From positions 62,001 to 126,000 of the forward strand of contig NZ_FQZK01000015.1 of NCBI RefSeq assembly GCF_900141985.1: 64,000 nt of DNA, in the 5' to 3' direction. The notes below the pieces were generated by a model, which did no database searches, was not told the origin of the DNA, and saw only the letters and a program-made list of their open reading frames with translations. Positions 1 through 7,934 of the stretch are shown here, piece after piece. Every line of letters begins with the position of its first letter. Position 1 is the first letter of the stretch. A program made the position numbers and the translations under genes. Source of the DNA: Nocardiopsis flavescens. GTDB lineage: Bacteria > Actinomycetota > Actinomycetes > Streptosporangiales > Streptosporangiaceae.

Positions 1-75
1 GTAGGCCCGGGTGCGGCCGATGCCCAGCAGGGCGGCGGCCTCCTCGACTCGCAGCAGCTTCTTCTCGGTGGTCAT
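1..75 (-). CDS. xis: AICE excisionase (Xis), N-terminal fragment
   Basis: Only the first 25 codons are inside the window; the gene runs off the left edge. The peptide begins MTTEKKLLRVEEAAALLGIG and continues RTRAY, the start of a MerR/excisionase-type winged helix-turn-helix. Such proteins bind the attachment site and steer the tyrosine integrase towards excision. A ribosome site (AAAGGGAA on the minus strand) precedes the ATG. In pSAM2-type elements the order is int-xis-rep, so the integrase should lie just to the left. Start and family are clear; full length cannot be judged. Confidence 0.75.
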   Translation of the reverse strand, partial: MTTEKKLLRVEEAAALLGIGRTRAY

Positions 76-93
76 GGGTTCCCTTTCTGGAAT

Positions 94-135
94 GTGGTCC
101 CGGTTGGTTGCTTGGCGGCTATGCGCCGGGGCCGC
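94..135 (-). promoter_or_regulatory. Leader hairpin, copy 1 (upstream of xis)
   Basis: Arms 94-103 and 126-135 pair over ten positions, two of them G-T. The loop contains TTGCTTGGCGGCTATG (plus strand). The hairpin ends 18 bases before the xis start and overlaps the stop codon of the preceding rep gene. It belongs to a six-member family (also 2987, 5465, 7655, 8148 and 8861) with a similar loop and different stems. Function is unknown; an RNA leader element or a protein-binding DNA hairpin would both fit. Confidence 0.6.
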
Positions 136-1624
136 TGATCTGCGGATGAACCTGATAGGCGGGTGAGGGCGGTCGTCCTCCCTTCGGGTTGCGCGGGGGC
201 GGAGGCTCCAGGGCGATCCAGCCGTAGCCCTCCAGCAGCTCGAGGGTGGGCAGGACGTCGGCGACCCTGCGGAAGGTGCCACGCGGCAGGCCGGAGAACG
301 CCTCCCGGACGGTGAACCGGGCGGGCTTCTTGCGCTGGATCCACTCCAGGACCAGGCGGGCGCGTTCGGTCTCGGGGTCGGCGCCCATGTGGTCGAAGGC
401 CGCTTCGGCGTGGCGGGTGAAGTAGCGGCCGATCTCGATCGCGTCGGCCATGGTGTCGGCGCCGATCGGCGTCCGGTAGCCGTCGACCGGGTTGTCGGCC
501 AGGTGCAGCAGGGCCGCGATACGGATGATCGCTCCGACGGACTTGCCCGCCCAGTCGGACATGTGCCCGAGGTCTCCGAGCTTGGGGTGAAGCCGCGGCT
601 CCAGCGCGCGGGCGTACTCCAGGCGGGTCTGGTCGGCCTCTGGGGAGAGCTGGAGGACCTGCGGGTCGGTCCAGTCGAACAGGTGCGTCACCATGCGCAT
701 GAGGCGTTCTGCGTAGGTGTCGGCGACCTCCTGCGGGACCGGGTCGGGGTCGACGTTGCGGGTGCCGATGTTGGACTCGGGCAGGGCGTACAGGAACCGC
801 CCGAGCAGGCCCTTGCCGCGGAACCCAGGGCCGGTGGCGATCTCTCGGATGACCTCGGGCTGCACGGCCAGCCCGAGGGTGAGGATCGCGGATTCGACGT
901 GCTCGGTCCGGTCGCGCCGGTCGACCCGCAGCATGTCCCCGGCGTGGCCTTTCAGGAAGAGGTCGAAGTTGGGGGCGCCCGAGTAGCGGCCGGCCAGGAT
1001 CTGGAAGATCCCGCCTTCGGCGGACAGCACCGCCAGGCGGCCACCCTGGTCGCACAGGATCGATGCGGCCCGTTCGGGTGTGACGTCGTCGGCCACGAGC
1101 TGGGGCAGCACCGGGACCTTGATCTCCTCGATCGCGGCCACGGCGTCGGAGGCGTCGGCCAGCGCGTCGGGGGCGCCCTTGGTGCCGATGGCCTTGGACT
1201 TGGCCTTCTCGGCCACTCCGGCGACCACCGACCGGGCGAGTTCGGCTTCCACGATCTGCGGTTTGATGCGCTCGGCCAGTTCGGCTTCGACCTTAAGAAT
1301 CGGGGAGGTGAGCGCCCGGAACACCGCGGACTTGCGGGAGGCCGGGGGCAGGGCCACGACGGTGAACAGGTTCACCGGTTCGGTGTAGGTGCCGCGCACC
1401 CGCACGATGGCGCGGCCCCCGGCGGCGGTGGACAGGGCGGCCAGCGCCACGCATCCGGCGGCGTCCACCGGCGTCTGGGTCTCCTCCGCCACGGCGGTGA
1501 CGAAGGCTCTTACCCAGTCGGGCAGGCAGTGGGCGGGGAAGGCGGGGAGAGGGCCGTGGGAACCGAGCGGGGTGGGCATCTCCCACTCCTGCGCGGCTCC
1601 CGGCGCCCCGGTGTCGGGGCTCAC
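119..1624 (-). CDS. DUF3987-domain replication protein of the AICE
   Basis: A 501-residue protein started from the GTG whose GTGA overlaps the stop of the primase-polymerase gene, which indicates translational coupling. It resembles DUF3987 (YfjI-type) proteins. A degenerate P-loop-like stretch, ALPPASRKSAVF, lies near residue 95. A conserved core around FLKGHAGDMLRVDRR follows, with a helical region MSDWAGKSVGAIIRIAALLH in the C-terminal half. In AICEs this family usually sits beside a prim-pol protein and is thought to be the helicase-like half of the replication module. The P-loop lacks the usual glycine before lysine (SRKS), so ATPase activity is uncertain. Upstream in-frame codons have no ribosome site and were not used. 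Confidence 0.8.
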   Translation of the reverse strand: MSPDTGAPGAAQEWEMPTPLGSHGPLPAFPAHCLPDWVRAFVTAVAEETQTPVDAAGCVALAALSTAAGGRAIVRVRGTYTEPVNLFTVVALPPASRKSAVFRALTSPILKVEAELAERIKPQIVEAELARSVVAGVAEKAKSKAIGTKGAPDALADASDAVAAIEEIKVPVLPQLVADDVTPERAASILCDQGGRLAVLSAEGGIFQILAGRYSGAPNFDLFLKGHAGDMLRVDRRDRTEHVESAILTLGLAVQPEVIREIATGPGFRGKGLLGRFLYALPESNIGTRNVDPDPVPQEVADTYAERLMRMVTHLFDWTDPQVLQLSPEADQTRLEYARALEPRLHPKLGDLGHMSDWAGKSVGAIIRIAALLHLADNPVDGYRTPIGADTMADAIEIGRYFTRHAEAAFDHMGADPETERARLVLEWIQRKKPARFTVREAFSGLPRGTFRRVADVLPTLELLEGYGWIALEPPPPRNPKGGRPPSPAYQVHPQISGPGA

Positions 1625-2496
1625 GCGGCACGCTCCCCGGTGGCGAACCCGCGGGCGACAGCGCGCTGGGCATAGGTCTCGGGGACGCCGACGGAGACAG
1701 CGGCGTCGATGATCTCCGTACCGATGGTGTCCAGCCCGCACGGGCCGGGGCAGAGGGTGTGCAGGCCTGCCAGGAACCGGGCGACGCCGAAGGCTTGGGA
1801 GGCGGCTCCGCTCTCGGTGCGGGCGCGCACCAGGGCGAGTCCGCGATCAAGGCCGGTGCGCACGTACCGCTCGGTGTGGCGGCATCCGGTGGCCACGGTC
1901 CGATCCCAGGTACTACGGGCCGTGGTGGAAGAGACCACCCCGCCGGGGCGCCGCGCCGGGGTGGTCTCTTCCCCACCCGACAGCGCCAAGGCGGCCGGGG
2001 GCAGGGCCACCAGGATGCCGGCGCCGGGTCCGAGCCAGCGGGCGTAGGCCATGCGCGACTTGATGTCCACCCCGGGGCGGACCGCGTTGGCCGACTGCAT
2101 GGTGCCGCGGTAGATCCAGTGTTCCCCGCGGGTGGTCGCCACCGTCCGGGTCCGGGGCAGGGTGTCCCGTGCCCAGGTGACGGCGTCGGTGTTGTCCAGG
2201 TCCACGACGGTCAGGTCGGCCCCGGCCGGGTGGTAGGCCACGGCCACCGCCCGGTGCCATGCCGCAGCCCAGTCGGGGGAGGTGAGGACGGCGGGGTCGA
2301 CGGTGGCGGCGGCCCACCCGTGGCAGGGCGCCGCGCACCGGCAGCGGCCCGGGTCCTTCATGTGGGGGCGTCCGCCGCAGGCGTTCCTCTTGCAGGTGCG
2401 GCAGTTCCCGAACGGGACCTTGCCCTCACTCAGCGGCAGCACGGGAACCCCGGCGGCGGCCACGGTCAGTGCGGTGTTCAGTACGTCGGTGCTCAT
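1621..2496 (-). CDS. Bifunctional DNA primase/polymerase (Prim-Pol)
   Basis: This 291-residue protein has a prim-pol (AEP-type) N-terminal domain. A zinc-like cluster with CRTCKRNAC and then CRCAAPCHGW lies in the first 60 residues. The acidic motif ADLTVVDLDNTDAV comes next, followed by GEHWIYR and GVDIKSRMAYARWLGPG, matching the usual catalytic Asp, His and GVD elements. It probably makes primers and copies the element together with the DUF3987 protein encoded downstream. The start is the ATG in an ATGA overlap with the stop of the upstream zinc-protein gene. It ends in a GTGA overlap with the next gene, so these are translated as one block. Confidence 0.85.
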   Translation of the reverse strand: MSTDVLNTALTVAAAGVPVLPLSEGKVPFGNCRTCKRNACGGRPHMKDPGRCRCAAPCHGWAAATVDPAVLTSPDWAAAWHRAVAVAYHPAGADLTVVDLDNTDAVTWARDTLPRTRTVATTRGEHWIYRGTMQSANAVRPGVDIKSRMAYARWLGPGAGILVALPPAALALSGGEETTPARRPGGVVSSTTARSTWDRTVATGCRHTERYVRTGLDRGLALVRARTESGAASQAFGVARFLAGLHTLCPGPCGLDTIGTEIIDAAVSVGVPETYAQRAVARGFATGERAA

Positions 2497-2897
2497 GCGG
2501 CGGCTCCCAGCTCCCATGCGTCGGGGGTCTCACCTGCGTGGCAGGCGGGGCACTCGCCCAGCGAGGTGGGGATGACGTAGGTGAACACCTGTTGGCAGGT
2601 CGGGCAGGTGCGGCGGGCGCGCATGGCGGCTTCCAGCGCGCGCTCGCGGGCGGGGGTGAACTCCTCCTTCGGGCGGGCCTGGTCGATCCGGTACAGGGCG
2701 GCGGTGCGCACCCCGCCCCGCTTCTTGGTGCGGCGGGAGCGCCACATGAGCTGTGCGTCGGCGTAGGAGGTGCCGGGCCGCAGGCCCATGGCGGCCAGCT
2801 GCTTGCGGGTGGCCAGCTGGTCGGCGAGGATCCAGGCCGCGCCCCAGGGGTAGGTGGGCAGCCCGTAGCGGGCGCCGGTCGGGTCGAGGAAGGTCAC
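2493..2897 (-). CDS. Small zinc-binding protein (RRQRL-type) of the AICE
   Basis: The 134-residue protein starts MTFLDPTGARYGLPTYPW and has ATRKQLAAMGLRPG, a variant of the arginine-rich RRQRL signature shared by small proteins of actinobacterial mobile elements. A C-terminal four-cysteine knuckle is formed by CPTC and CPAC, about 16 residues apart. The GTG start is joined by GTGA to a possible ten-codon leader ORF upstream. The stop overlaps the primase-polymerase start. Its biochemical job is unknown. Context suggests an accessory replication or nucleic-acid-binding role. Confidence 0.75.
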   Translation of the reverse strand: MTFLDPTGARYGLPTYPWGAAWILADQLATRKQLAAMGLRPGTSYADAQLMWRSRRTKKRGGVRTAALYRIDQARPKEEFTPARERALEAAMRARRTCPTCQQVFTYVIPTSLGECPACHAGETPDAWELGAAA

Positions 2898-2926
2898 GGG
2901 GTGACCTCCATCCGGTGGTGCTGCAT
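2894..2926 (-). CDS. Possible ten-residue leader peptide
   Basis: The frame MQHHRMEVTP has a good ribosome site (AGGAG, ten bases before ATG). Its TGA overlaps the GTG start of the zinc-protein gene by four bases, the same coupling used throughout this operon. The peptide itself may be irrelevant, its role being to deliver ribosomes. It is too short for coding statistics, so this is a proposal only. Confidence 0.25.
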   Translation of the reverse strand: MQHHRMEVTP

Positions 2927-2986
2927 GATGGGAGTGCTCCTGTCGGTGGGTCCGCCTGCTGGCGGGGGTGGCTCCTTGCTGGAGTG

Positions 2987-3028
2987 GCGGTCCCGGTGGG
3001 TTGCTTGGCGGCTATGCACCGGGACCGC
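2987..3028 (-). promoter_or_regulatory. Leader hairpin, copy 2
   Basis: Perfect 12-bp stem: 2987-2998 GCGGTCCCGGTG pairs with 3017-3028 CACCGGGACCGC. The 18-base loop is GGTTGCTTGGCGGCTATG. It lies between the traB stop and the leader ORF of the zinc-protein gene, about 60 bases before that start. The flank (plus strand CTCCTTGCTGGAGTGG) is also found beside copy 3, so the conserved unit is larger than the hairpin. Confidence 0.65.
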
Positions 3029-3105
3029 ATTCGTGTTCTCAGGGGGTCTGAGCCGGGCACGAAACCCGACATCACTGCTGCTCAACAGGGGTTTTGTGCG
3101 ATGTC

Positions 3106-3129
3106 GGCCCCGAAACCGGTTTCGGGGCC
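3106..3129. terminator. Perfect palindrome after traB
   Basis: A 24-base perfect palindrome (GGCCCCGAAACC followed by its complement) lies 23 bases beyond the traB stop. It could act as a terminator or RNA stabiliser, but it has no T-run on the minus strand. Confidence 0.4.
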
Positions 3130-3151
3130 GTGGAAGCCGCCCGGCGGCGGC

Positions 3152-5428
3152 CTAGTCGTCCTCCATCGCGGTGCCGGAGCGCGCCAGGGCGGCTTCCAGG
3201 TCGGTCCGCTTGACGCCCTTGCGGGACCCTCCGTCGCCACGCTTGGTGATCTGTCCGGTGTTCACCCCGAACGGCGCGAGGGCGTTGGACAGGGTGGTGG
3301 CCATGCGGGTCTCGTGGGCGCGCTGCTCCTCCCGGGACATCTCCTCCACCGGGAGGTCCGAGGCGGCCCACGGCCCGTAGGTGTCGGGCCGGTAGGAGGC
3401 CAGTGCTTGGACCAGGCGGACGGAGTGCATGGTGTCCTCCCCCGCCGGCCACACGGCCGCGAGGTGGTCGAGCAGGGTGGTGGTGTCCTCCGCGGCGATG
3501 GTCTCCCCGGCAGCCTCCCCGGTCAGGGTCCCGGCGGCGGTGCGCAGCGCCAGGGCGCGCTTGGCGATCTCGATCGCTTCGGCCTGCTCGATGAACGCCG
3601 CGCGGACGATCTGGGTGTCGTGGGAGGACTTGGCCAGCCAGCCGGTGCCGGCCTCCTTCTTGGGGTCGAACATGGTGGCCCGGACCCCGTTGCGGTACAT
3701 CGACGTCCCCAAGACCAGGTCGTTGGCGATGTGACCGGTGACCGCGAGGCAGAACCGGGTGGACACGTTGTCGCTGACCGTCTTGGGCAGGGACTTGGCG
3801 TCGGGCCGCTGGGTGGTGACCACCAGGATGATCCCGTAGGCGCGGGCCTTGCGGATGAGCCGCCCGGCGATGTCGGCGGCCTCCTTGCCGTACTCCTCGT
3901 GCTCGAACAGGGTGTGGGCCTCGTCGAAGATCGCGAGCAGCGGGTGCAGCCCGAGCTTGCGGTCCTTGGCCAGGTGCGGGTAGACCTTGCGGCCCTTGGG
4001 CACCTGCTCGGCGGGCAGCCCGGCGATGATCTTCTTGCGGCGCTTGAGCTCCTTCTCCAGCTTGCGCAGCGCGTCCAACGCCGAACCGCAGTGTTCGTCG
4101 TCGTCCCCGGACACGTACCGGTGACAGACGGGCTGCACGGGGTCCAGGTCGCCAGAGCCCTTCATCTCGTACACCCACATCTCGCAGGTGGGGTCCAACG
4201 CGCCGGCCAGCGCGACGACCATGACGCCGGACGTCTTGCCGGAGCCGGGCACACCGCCCATGAGCAGGTTGGTGTACATCAGGTTCAGCGGGATCACCCG
4301 GCCGCGGGGGTCGAACCCGAAGGGGATGTCGGCGAACAGGTCGGTCTGGCCGTGCTTCATCAGCGGCCACAGGCGCCGCTTGGACTTGGCCGGGTCCTTC
4401 TTGGCGACCCACAGCACCAGGCGCCCCGGGTGGGCCTCGGTGTCGGACTCGGGCCACACGGTGGTGAGCGGGCGGCGCATCGCGCCGGCCAGCTTGGCGC
4501 GCTCTTCCAGGACCTTGTCCGTGAGGTAGCCGGGCGGCAGGTCGACCTCCGCGCGCCAGCCGGGGCCGTCGGTCTGGATGGGGTTGACGAAGTCCACCTT
4601 GCCCTTGACGCCGATCGCTTCGAGGGCGGCCACGACCTCGGTAGAGGTGAGTTCGCGCTGAAGGTGGGGGGAGGTCCACCGGTCGATGATGGGCTTGGCG
4701 TCGGGCTTGCTCCCGGCGGCCCCGAACCCGGCCAGAGCGGCCACGATCGCGGACACCGACGCCCACGCCGGGGCGGTGCCCAGCGCGACGGCGCCGATCA
4801 CGGTCACTCCGAGCGCGACCACCAGGGAGGAGAGCAGGCGAGCACGGATCCGGGCGGTGTGCTGGCGCGAAAGCATCATGTACTCGCTGGTCCGGTTTCC
4901 GCCGGCGGCGTGCTTGCGCAGCTCGTTGGCCTCGATGTCCAGCGCCCACCGGCCCCAGTGGGACAGGGCGCGGCCCATGCCGCGCGGGGACCGGGAGACG
5001 AGCTTGAGCAGGTAGACCGGGGAGCGGGTGGCCCGATAGGCGCCCATCCGGGCGTAGTACTCGACCAGGAACCGGGCAGCGTCGGTGAACTCCTCCCGCG
5101 AGCGCAGGTAGTACGGCACCAGGGCCGGGGCGGTGTCGAGCAGGGTCCGCCGGTCCTCCAGCCAGTCGCCGCCGCTGCCCTTCGGCAGGACGTCGACCGG
5201 CCGGGGCTGGGTGGTGTCGTCGGTGTCCAGGACCTCGACGTCGGTGGGGTCGATGACCTCGACGTCGGCCCCGGCGGGGGCGGTGGGCGTCTGGGCGGGG
5301 TCCGCGCCGATGGCGGGGCGGGTGCCGGTCCGGTCGGGGAAGGGCACCACCCGGCCGTCGGTCTCGGTGGGCGCGTCCTCTTCCTTGGGCAGTTCCCAGG
5401 GCGCGGGGTGGGGTCCGGGGCGGGTCAT
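3152..5428 (-). CDS. traB: TraB/FtsK-SpoIIIE conjugative DNA translocase
   Basis: This 758-residue protein is the single motor expected for conjugation in actinomycete elements, where double-stranded DNA moves between hyphae. The first 130 residues are acidic and proline-rich. Two membrane spans lie at about residues 199-235. Walker A GGVPGSGKTS is at 391-400 and Walker B FDEAH at 501-505, and a winged-helix-like C-terminus ends in KRTDLEAALARSG. In related TraB proteins the C-terminal domain reads 8-bp repeats (TRS) in the clt locus; the GCAGAACC repeats near 12.0 kb are candidates. The ATG at 5428 has GAGGAG nine bases upstream; a longer reading from 5518 lacks such a site. Confidence 0.85.
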   Translation of the reverse strand: MTRPGPHPAPWELPKEEDAPTETDGRVVPFPDRTGTRPAIGADPAQTPTAPAGADVEVIDPTDVEVLDTDDTTQPRPVDVLPKGSGGDWLEDRRTLLDTAPALVPYYLRSREEFTDAARFLVEYYARMGAYRATRSPVYLLKLVSRSPRGMGRALSHWGRWALDIEANELRKHAAGGNRTSEYMMLSRQHTARIRARLLSSLVVALGVTVIGAVALGTAPAWASVSAIVAALAGFGAAGSKPDAKPIIDRWTSPHLQRELTSTEVVAALEAIGVKGKVDFVNPIQTDGPGWRAEVDLPPGYLTDKVLEERAKLAGAMRRPLTTVWPESDTEAHPGRLVLWVAKKDPAKSKRRLWPLMKHGQTDLFADIPFGFDPRGRVIPLNLMYTNLLMGGVPGSGKTSGVMVVALAGALDPTCEMWVYEMKGSGDLDPVQPVCHRYVSGDDDEHCGSALDALRKLEKELKRRKKIIAGLPAEQVPKGRKVYPHLAKDRKLGLHPLLAIFDEAHTLFEHEEYGKEAADIAGRLIRKARAYGIILVVTTQRPDAKSLPKTVSDNVSTRFCLAVTGHIANDLVLGTSMYRNGVRATMFDPKKEAGTGWLAKSSHDTQIVRAAFIEQAEAIEIAKRALALRTAAGTLTGEAAGETIAAEDTTTLLDHLAAVWPAGEDTMHSVRLVQALASYRPDTYGPWAASDLPVEEMSREEQRAHETRMATTLSNALAPFGVNTGQITKRGDGGSRKGVKRTDLEAALARSGTAMEDD

Positions 5429-5464
5429 GATGGTGGTCTCCTCACTGGCGTGCTGGCGGGGGGC

Positions 5465-5507
5465 GGGGCGGCGGCCGGGTTCTTGGCGGGATCGAGGCCG
5501 CCGCCCC
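5465..5507 (-). promoter_or_regulatory. Leader hairpin, copy 5 (upstream of traB)
   Basis: Perfect 12-bp stem: 5465-5476 with 5496-5507. The 19-base loop GGGTTCTTGGCGGGATCGA is a diverged form of the family loop. It ends 36 bases before the traB ATG, with the ribosome site between. Confidence 0.5.
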
Positions 5508-5514
5508 TGCTGGG

Positions 5515-5700
5515 TCATTCCTGGTGGGTGACGGCGTGGTCCTCACGCAGAGCCGACACGAAATCGCGTTCTTCGACGTACACGTCGGTGAACCATCCGC
5601 AGGTGCATCGGGCCTGGTAGAGGTAGCTGCCGTCCGCCAGGGCGTAGGGCTGGATGAAGGACTCCTCGTCCCGGCGGGTGAACAGGTCGAACAGGCCCAT
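5515..5700 (-). CDS. Small Cys/His protein of the AICE
   Basis: A 61-residue protein starting MGLFDLF. CTC at about residues 32-34 and a C-terminal DHAVTH give a CxC...HxxxH arrangement that could hold one zinc. Its ATG overlaps the stop of the Spd-type gene by one base (TGATG), and it lies just before the traB leader hairpin, so it is in the transfer operon. I do not recognise the family. A regulatory or accessory transfer role is inference from position only. Confidence 0.65.
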   Translation of the reverse strand: MGLFDLFTRRDEESFIQPYALADGSYLYQARCTCGWFTDVYVEERDFVSALREDHAVTHQE

Positions 5701-6992
5701 CAGGCGGCCTCCTCTGCGGTGAGCGCGTCGACCACGCTCAGCTGCCCGGGAACGGTGGTCTCGGTGCGCTCCTGCCGGGCGGTGAGAACGCGCTTGGCGC
5801 GGTCGTAGCCGCAGCCGAGAACGGTCATCGCGCGGCGCACGGAAACACCCTCGGGGACGTCTCCGGAACCGATCAGGGCGTCAAGCTTCGCCATCAGGTC
5901 GGCGTCGGACAGCTCCCGGCTGGACGGCTTGGCGGCGGTGGGGGTGGCGGACTTGGGGACCTTGCGGCCCTTGTCCGAGCGCTCCTTGCGGGGCGTTTCC
6001 GAACCCTGCTGTCCGCCCTGCTCAACGGTCGAACGGCGGCCGGTTCCGGCGGCCGGTCCGGGAACGCCTCCGGCCTTGGCCGGGGTGGTCTGGCCGGGGG
6101 CGGGGCGCGAGCACGCGACCACGGCCAACCGGACCGCCCCGGGCGGCACCGTGAAAGCGTTCTCCGGAAGCCGGGAACGGTCCACCACCGGCGGGCGCAG
6201 GGTGTTCTCGACGGCGTGCCCCTCACCGTTGCCGGGCTCGGTGCGGCGGGCGTTGCTGTCGGCGTCGGCGGTGAGTTCGGCGAGGGTCTTGACCCCGGGC
6301 CCCTCGGTGGGGCGGGCGGCGGCGATGCCGCGCTCGATCACGCCGATCAGGTGCGCGGTCATCGCGGCGCCGATCGGCCCGAGAGAGTGCGCGAGCAGAC
6401 CGCCCACGGCGGTGCCGGTGAACTCGGCCGGCCAGTGGCCCACGGTGTTGAGCAGGATGGACACCGCCAGGGCGCCCCACATGATGTGGTCGGCCTCATG
6501 GGGCAGGGTGCCGCCGGAGGACTCCAGCCGGGCGCGGCACAGGATGATCCATCCGACGATGCCGATCAGGGCCGGTTCCAGCAGCCAGAGCATCCACCAC
6601 ATGGCGGTCCCGGGCTGGGCTCCGGTCATGGCGGCGGCGCCGGCGTGGACGCCTGCGGTGGACCATCCGGCGAACGCCACCAGGACCGGCATGAGGGCGG
6701 CCAGGGTCAGGGTGCGGGTGCGCTGCACACGCAGTGCGCGGGCTTCGGCGGACTGGGAGATGTCGGCGGCGAGCTTGGCGCGTTCCAGGTCCGCGGCGAC
6801 CCGGTCGCGGGTCAGGTCCCGGCGGATGTCGCGGGCGTCCATGGCTCGGCGGGCGCGGTCGCGGAACCGCTCCAGCCGGTCGTCCTTGCGGGCGGCGACC
6901 CGGGCGCGGCGGTCGGCGAGTTCCTGGCGGATCTGCTCGGGAACGTCCTCCTTGCCAACGGTGGTGTCGGTGGTCGGGTCGGTGCGGGTCAT
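5700..6992 (-). CDS. Spd-type multi-span membrane protein of the AICE
   Basis: This 430-residue protein has a basic, coiled-coil-like N-terminus (residues about 15-95), then four probable membrane spans between about 95 and 230 (TLALMPVLVAFAGW and GIVGWIILC are typical). A long polar linker and a C-terminal helix-turn-helix-like stretch (SVRRAMTVLGCGYDRAKRVL) follow. Such membrane proteins next to traB in Streptomyces plasmids and AICEs are spread (Spd) proteins that move the element within the recipient mycelium. The ATG has GGAGG ten bases upstream, and its ATGA overlaps the stop of the upstream gene. Function is inferred from topology and context. Confidence 0.65.
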   Translation of the reverse strand: MTRTDPTTDTTVGKEDVPEQIRQELADRRARVAARKDDRLERFRDRARRAMDARDIRRDLTRDRVAADLERAKLAADISQSAEARALRVQRTRTLTLAALMPVLVAFAGWSTAGVHAGAAAMTGAQPGTAMWWMLWLLEPALIGIVGWIILCRARLESSGGTLPHEADHIMWGALAVSILLNTVGHWPAEFTGTAVGGLLAHSLGPIGAAMTAHLIGVIERGIAAARPTEGPGVKTLAELTADADSNARRTEPGNGEGHAVENTLRPPVVDRSRLPENAFTVPPGAVRLAVVACSRPAPGQTTPAKAGGVPGPAAGTGRRSTVEQGGQQGSETPRKERSDKGRKVPKSATPTAAKPSSRELSDADLMAKLDALIGSGDVPEGVSVRRAMTVLGCGYDRAKRVLTARQERTETTVPGQLSVVDALTAEEAA

Positions 6993-7192
6993 CGGGGGCC
7001 ACCTCCTCGGGGGTGGTCGACGGCGGGCGGGGCCAGCGGGGTAGCGGCGAGGTCGGCGGCCTTGTCCAGGACCAGGGCGGCGCCGGCCAGCGGGAGCGCG
7101 GCCAGGCGGAGCACGATCACGGCCAGGGCCAGCAGCAGCACCGCGGCCAGGGCCAGCAGGCCGGTGGTCTGGATCATCTGGGTGGTGGTCAC
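6989..7192 (-). CDS. Small membrane protein of the AICE transfer operon
   Basis: A 67-residue protein starting at the GTG of a GTGA overlap with the upstream gene. Residues 10-45 are almost entirely hydrophobic (GLLALAAVLLLALAVIVLRL), giving one or two membrane spans, and the proline-rich tail is probably cytoplasmic. Its stop overlaps the Spd-type start by four bases. I infer it is a partner of the Spd-type protein; no family is recognised. Confidence 0.65.
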   Translation of the reverse strand: MTTTQMIQTTGLLALAAVLLLALAVIVLRLAALPLAGAALVLDKAADLAATPLAPPAVDHPRGGGPR

Positions 7193-7629
7193 GACCCCTC
7201 CTTGAGCCAGCCGGGGAGCTGGCGGGGGGCGAGGGTGACGGTGATGCGGTCGGTGTGCTGGGTGGCCACGGCCAGGGCGCGCAGGACGGCGGCGGTGTTG
7301 GCGGCGTCCAACCCGACCACGTCGGACAGGTCCACCGGCAGGCTGTTGGTCAGGGACAGCGCGATGCGCAGCACCGTCGCGGCGGAGGACGACGCGGGCA
7401 GGGAGCCCCGGTTCAGGGCACCGCTGACCTTCTGCCAGTAGATGGCGGTCGCCGGGCGCCCGTTGGCGTCGAAGTAGGGCTCCAGGTTCCGCTGGAAGTC
7501 GGGGCGGGTCAGCCACTCGCCGTGGGTGATGAGCAGTTCCACCGCGGCCATGTCCAGGGAGTCGCCGTCGGCCCACGTGCGCAGGTTCTCGGCCAGGGTT
7601 TCGGTGTTCTCGGGGTTCTGACGGTCCAT
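7189..7629 (-). CDS. AICE protein of unknown function
   Basis: A 146-residue soluble protein starting MDRQNPENTETLAENLRTWA. It is mainly helical, with one segment YFDANGRPATAIYWQKV, and has no cysteines or membrane spans. A strong ribosome site (AAGGAGG, about 10 bases before ATG) follows leader hairpin copy 6. The gene is coupled by GTGA to the small membrane protein below it and probably opens a transcription segment of the transfer operon. I recognise the type only as a conserved small protein of actinobacterial elements. Confidence 0.65.
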   Translation of the reverse strand: MDRQNPENTETLAENLRTWADGDSLDMAAVELLITHGEWLTRPDFQRNLEPYFDANGRPATAIYWQKVSGALNRGSLPASSSAATVLRIALSLTNSLPVDLSDVVGLDAANTAAVLRALAVATQHTDRITVTLAPRQLPGWLKEGS

Positions 7630-7654
7630 ACTGGTGTTGCCTCCTTTGAGGTGA

Positions 7655-7693
7655 GCGGCCCCGGCGGTGCTTCCAGGCGAACGCCGGGGCCGC
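7655..7693 (-). promoter_or_regulatory. Leader hairpin, copy 6
   Basis: Perfect 12-bp stem: 7655-7666 GCGGCCCCGGCG with 7682-7693. The 15-base loop GTGCTTCCAGGCGAA keeps only part of the family loop. It ends 25 bases before the 146-residue gene, with CTCCTTT (the ribosome site seen from the plus strand) between. Confidence 0.5.
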
Positions 7694-7713
7694 GTTGTGT
7701 GTGCGGGTAGGGG

Positions 7714-7809
7714 TCAGCCGCCGTACACGGCCATGAGGACGACGCCGATCAGGACGGCGGGCGCCAGGACGAACAGGCCGAAGCCGCTGATCGCCTTCTC
7801 GAAGTCCAT
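7714..7809 (-). CDS. 31-residue membrane peptide
   Basis: The frame reads MDFEKAISGFGLFVLAPAVL and ends IGVVLMAVYGG: a short polar start and one membrane span from about residue 8 to 29. The ribosome site GAGGAG is eight bases before ATG. It lies between hairpin copy 6 and the next small gene. Tiny membrane proteins of this kind recur in AICE transfer regions. The function is unknown, and the call rests on the ribosome site, composition and position. Confidence 0.5.
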   Translation of the reverse strand: MDFEKAISGFGLFVLAPAVLIGVVLMAVYGG

Positions 7810-7820
7810 GGGGTTGCTCC

Positions 7821-7934
7821 TCAGTGGTTGTTGTGGGGGTAGCTGTCGGCGGGGCTGGCGGGGTCGTAGTAGACGCCGCAGACCGGGCACCGGCGGTTGA
7901 CCAGGCGGCTCACGAGCCGGATCAGGCGGGTCAC
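7821..7934 (-). CDS. 37-residue zinc-knuckle peptide
   Basis: Starts at the GTG of a GTGA overlap with the upstream 65-residue gene. The peptide is basic at first (MTRLIRLVSRLVNRR), then CPVCGVYYDPASPADSYPHN. One CPVC knuckle plus C-terminal histidines could bind zinc alone or in a dimer. The coupling to its neighbour supports translation. No family recognised. Confidence 0.5.
   Translation of the reverse strand: MTRLIRLVSRLVNRRCPVCGVYYDPASPADSYPHNNH

Noticed and set aside
2753..5620. Long open frame of 955 codons on the plus strand opposite traB and its neighbours
   Set aside because: Glycine/valine/arginine-rich translation typical of the antisense of high-GC genes; the minus strand has traB with clear motifs.
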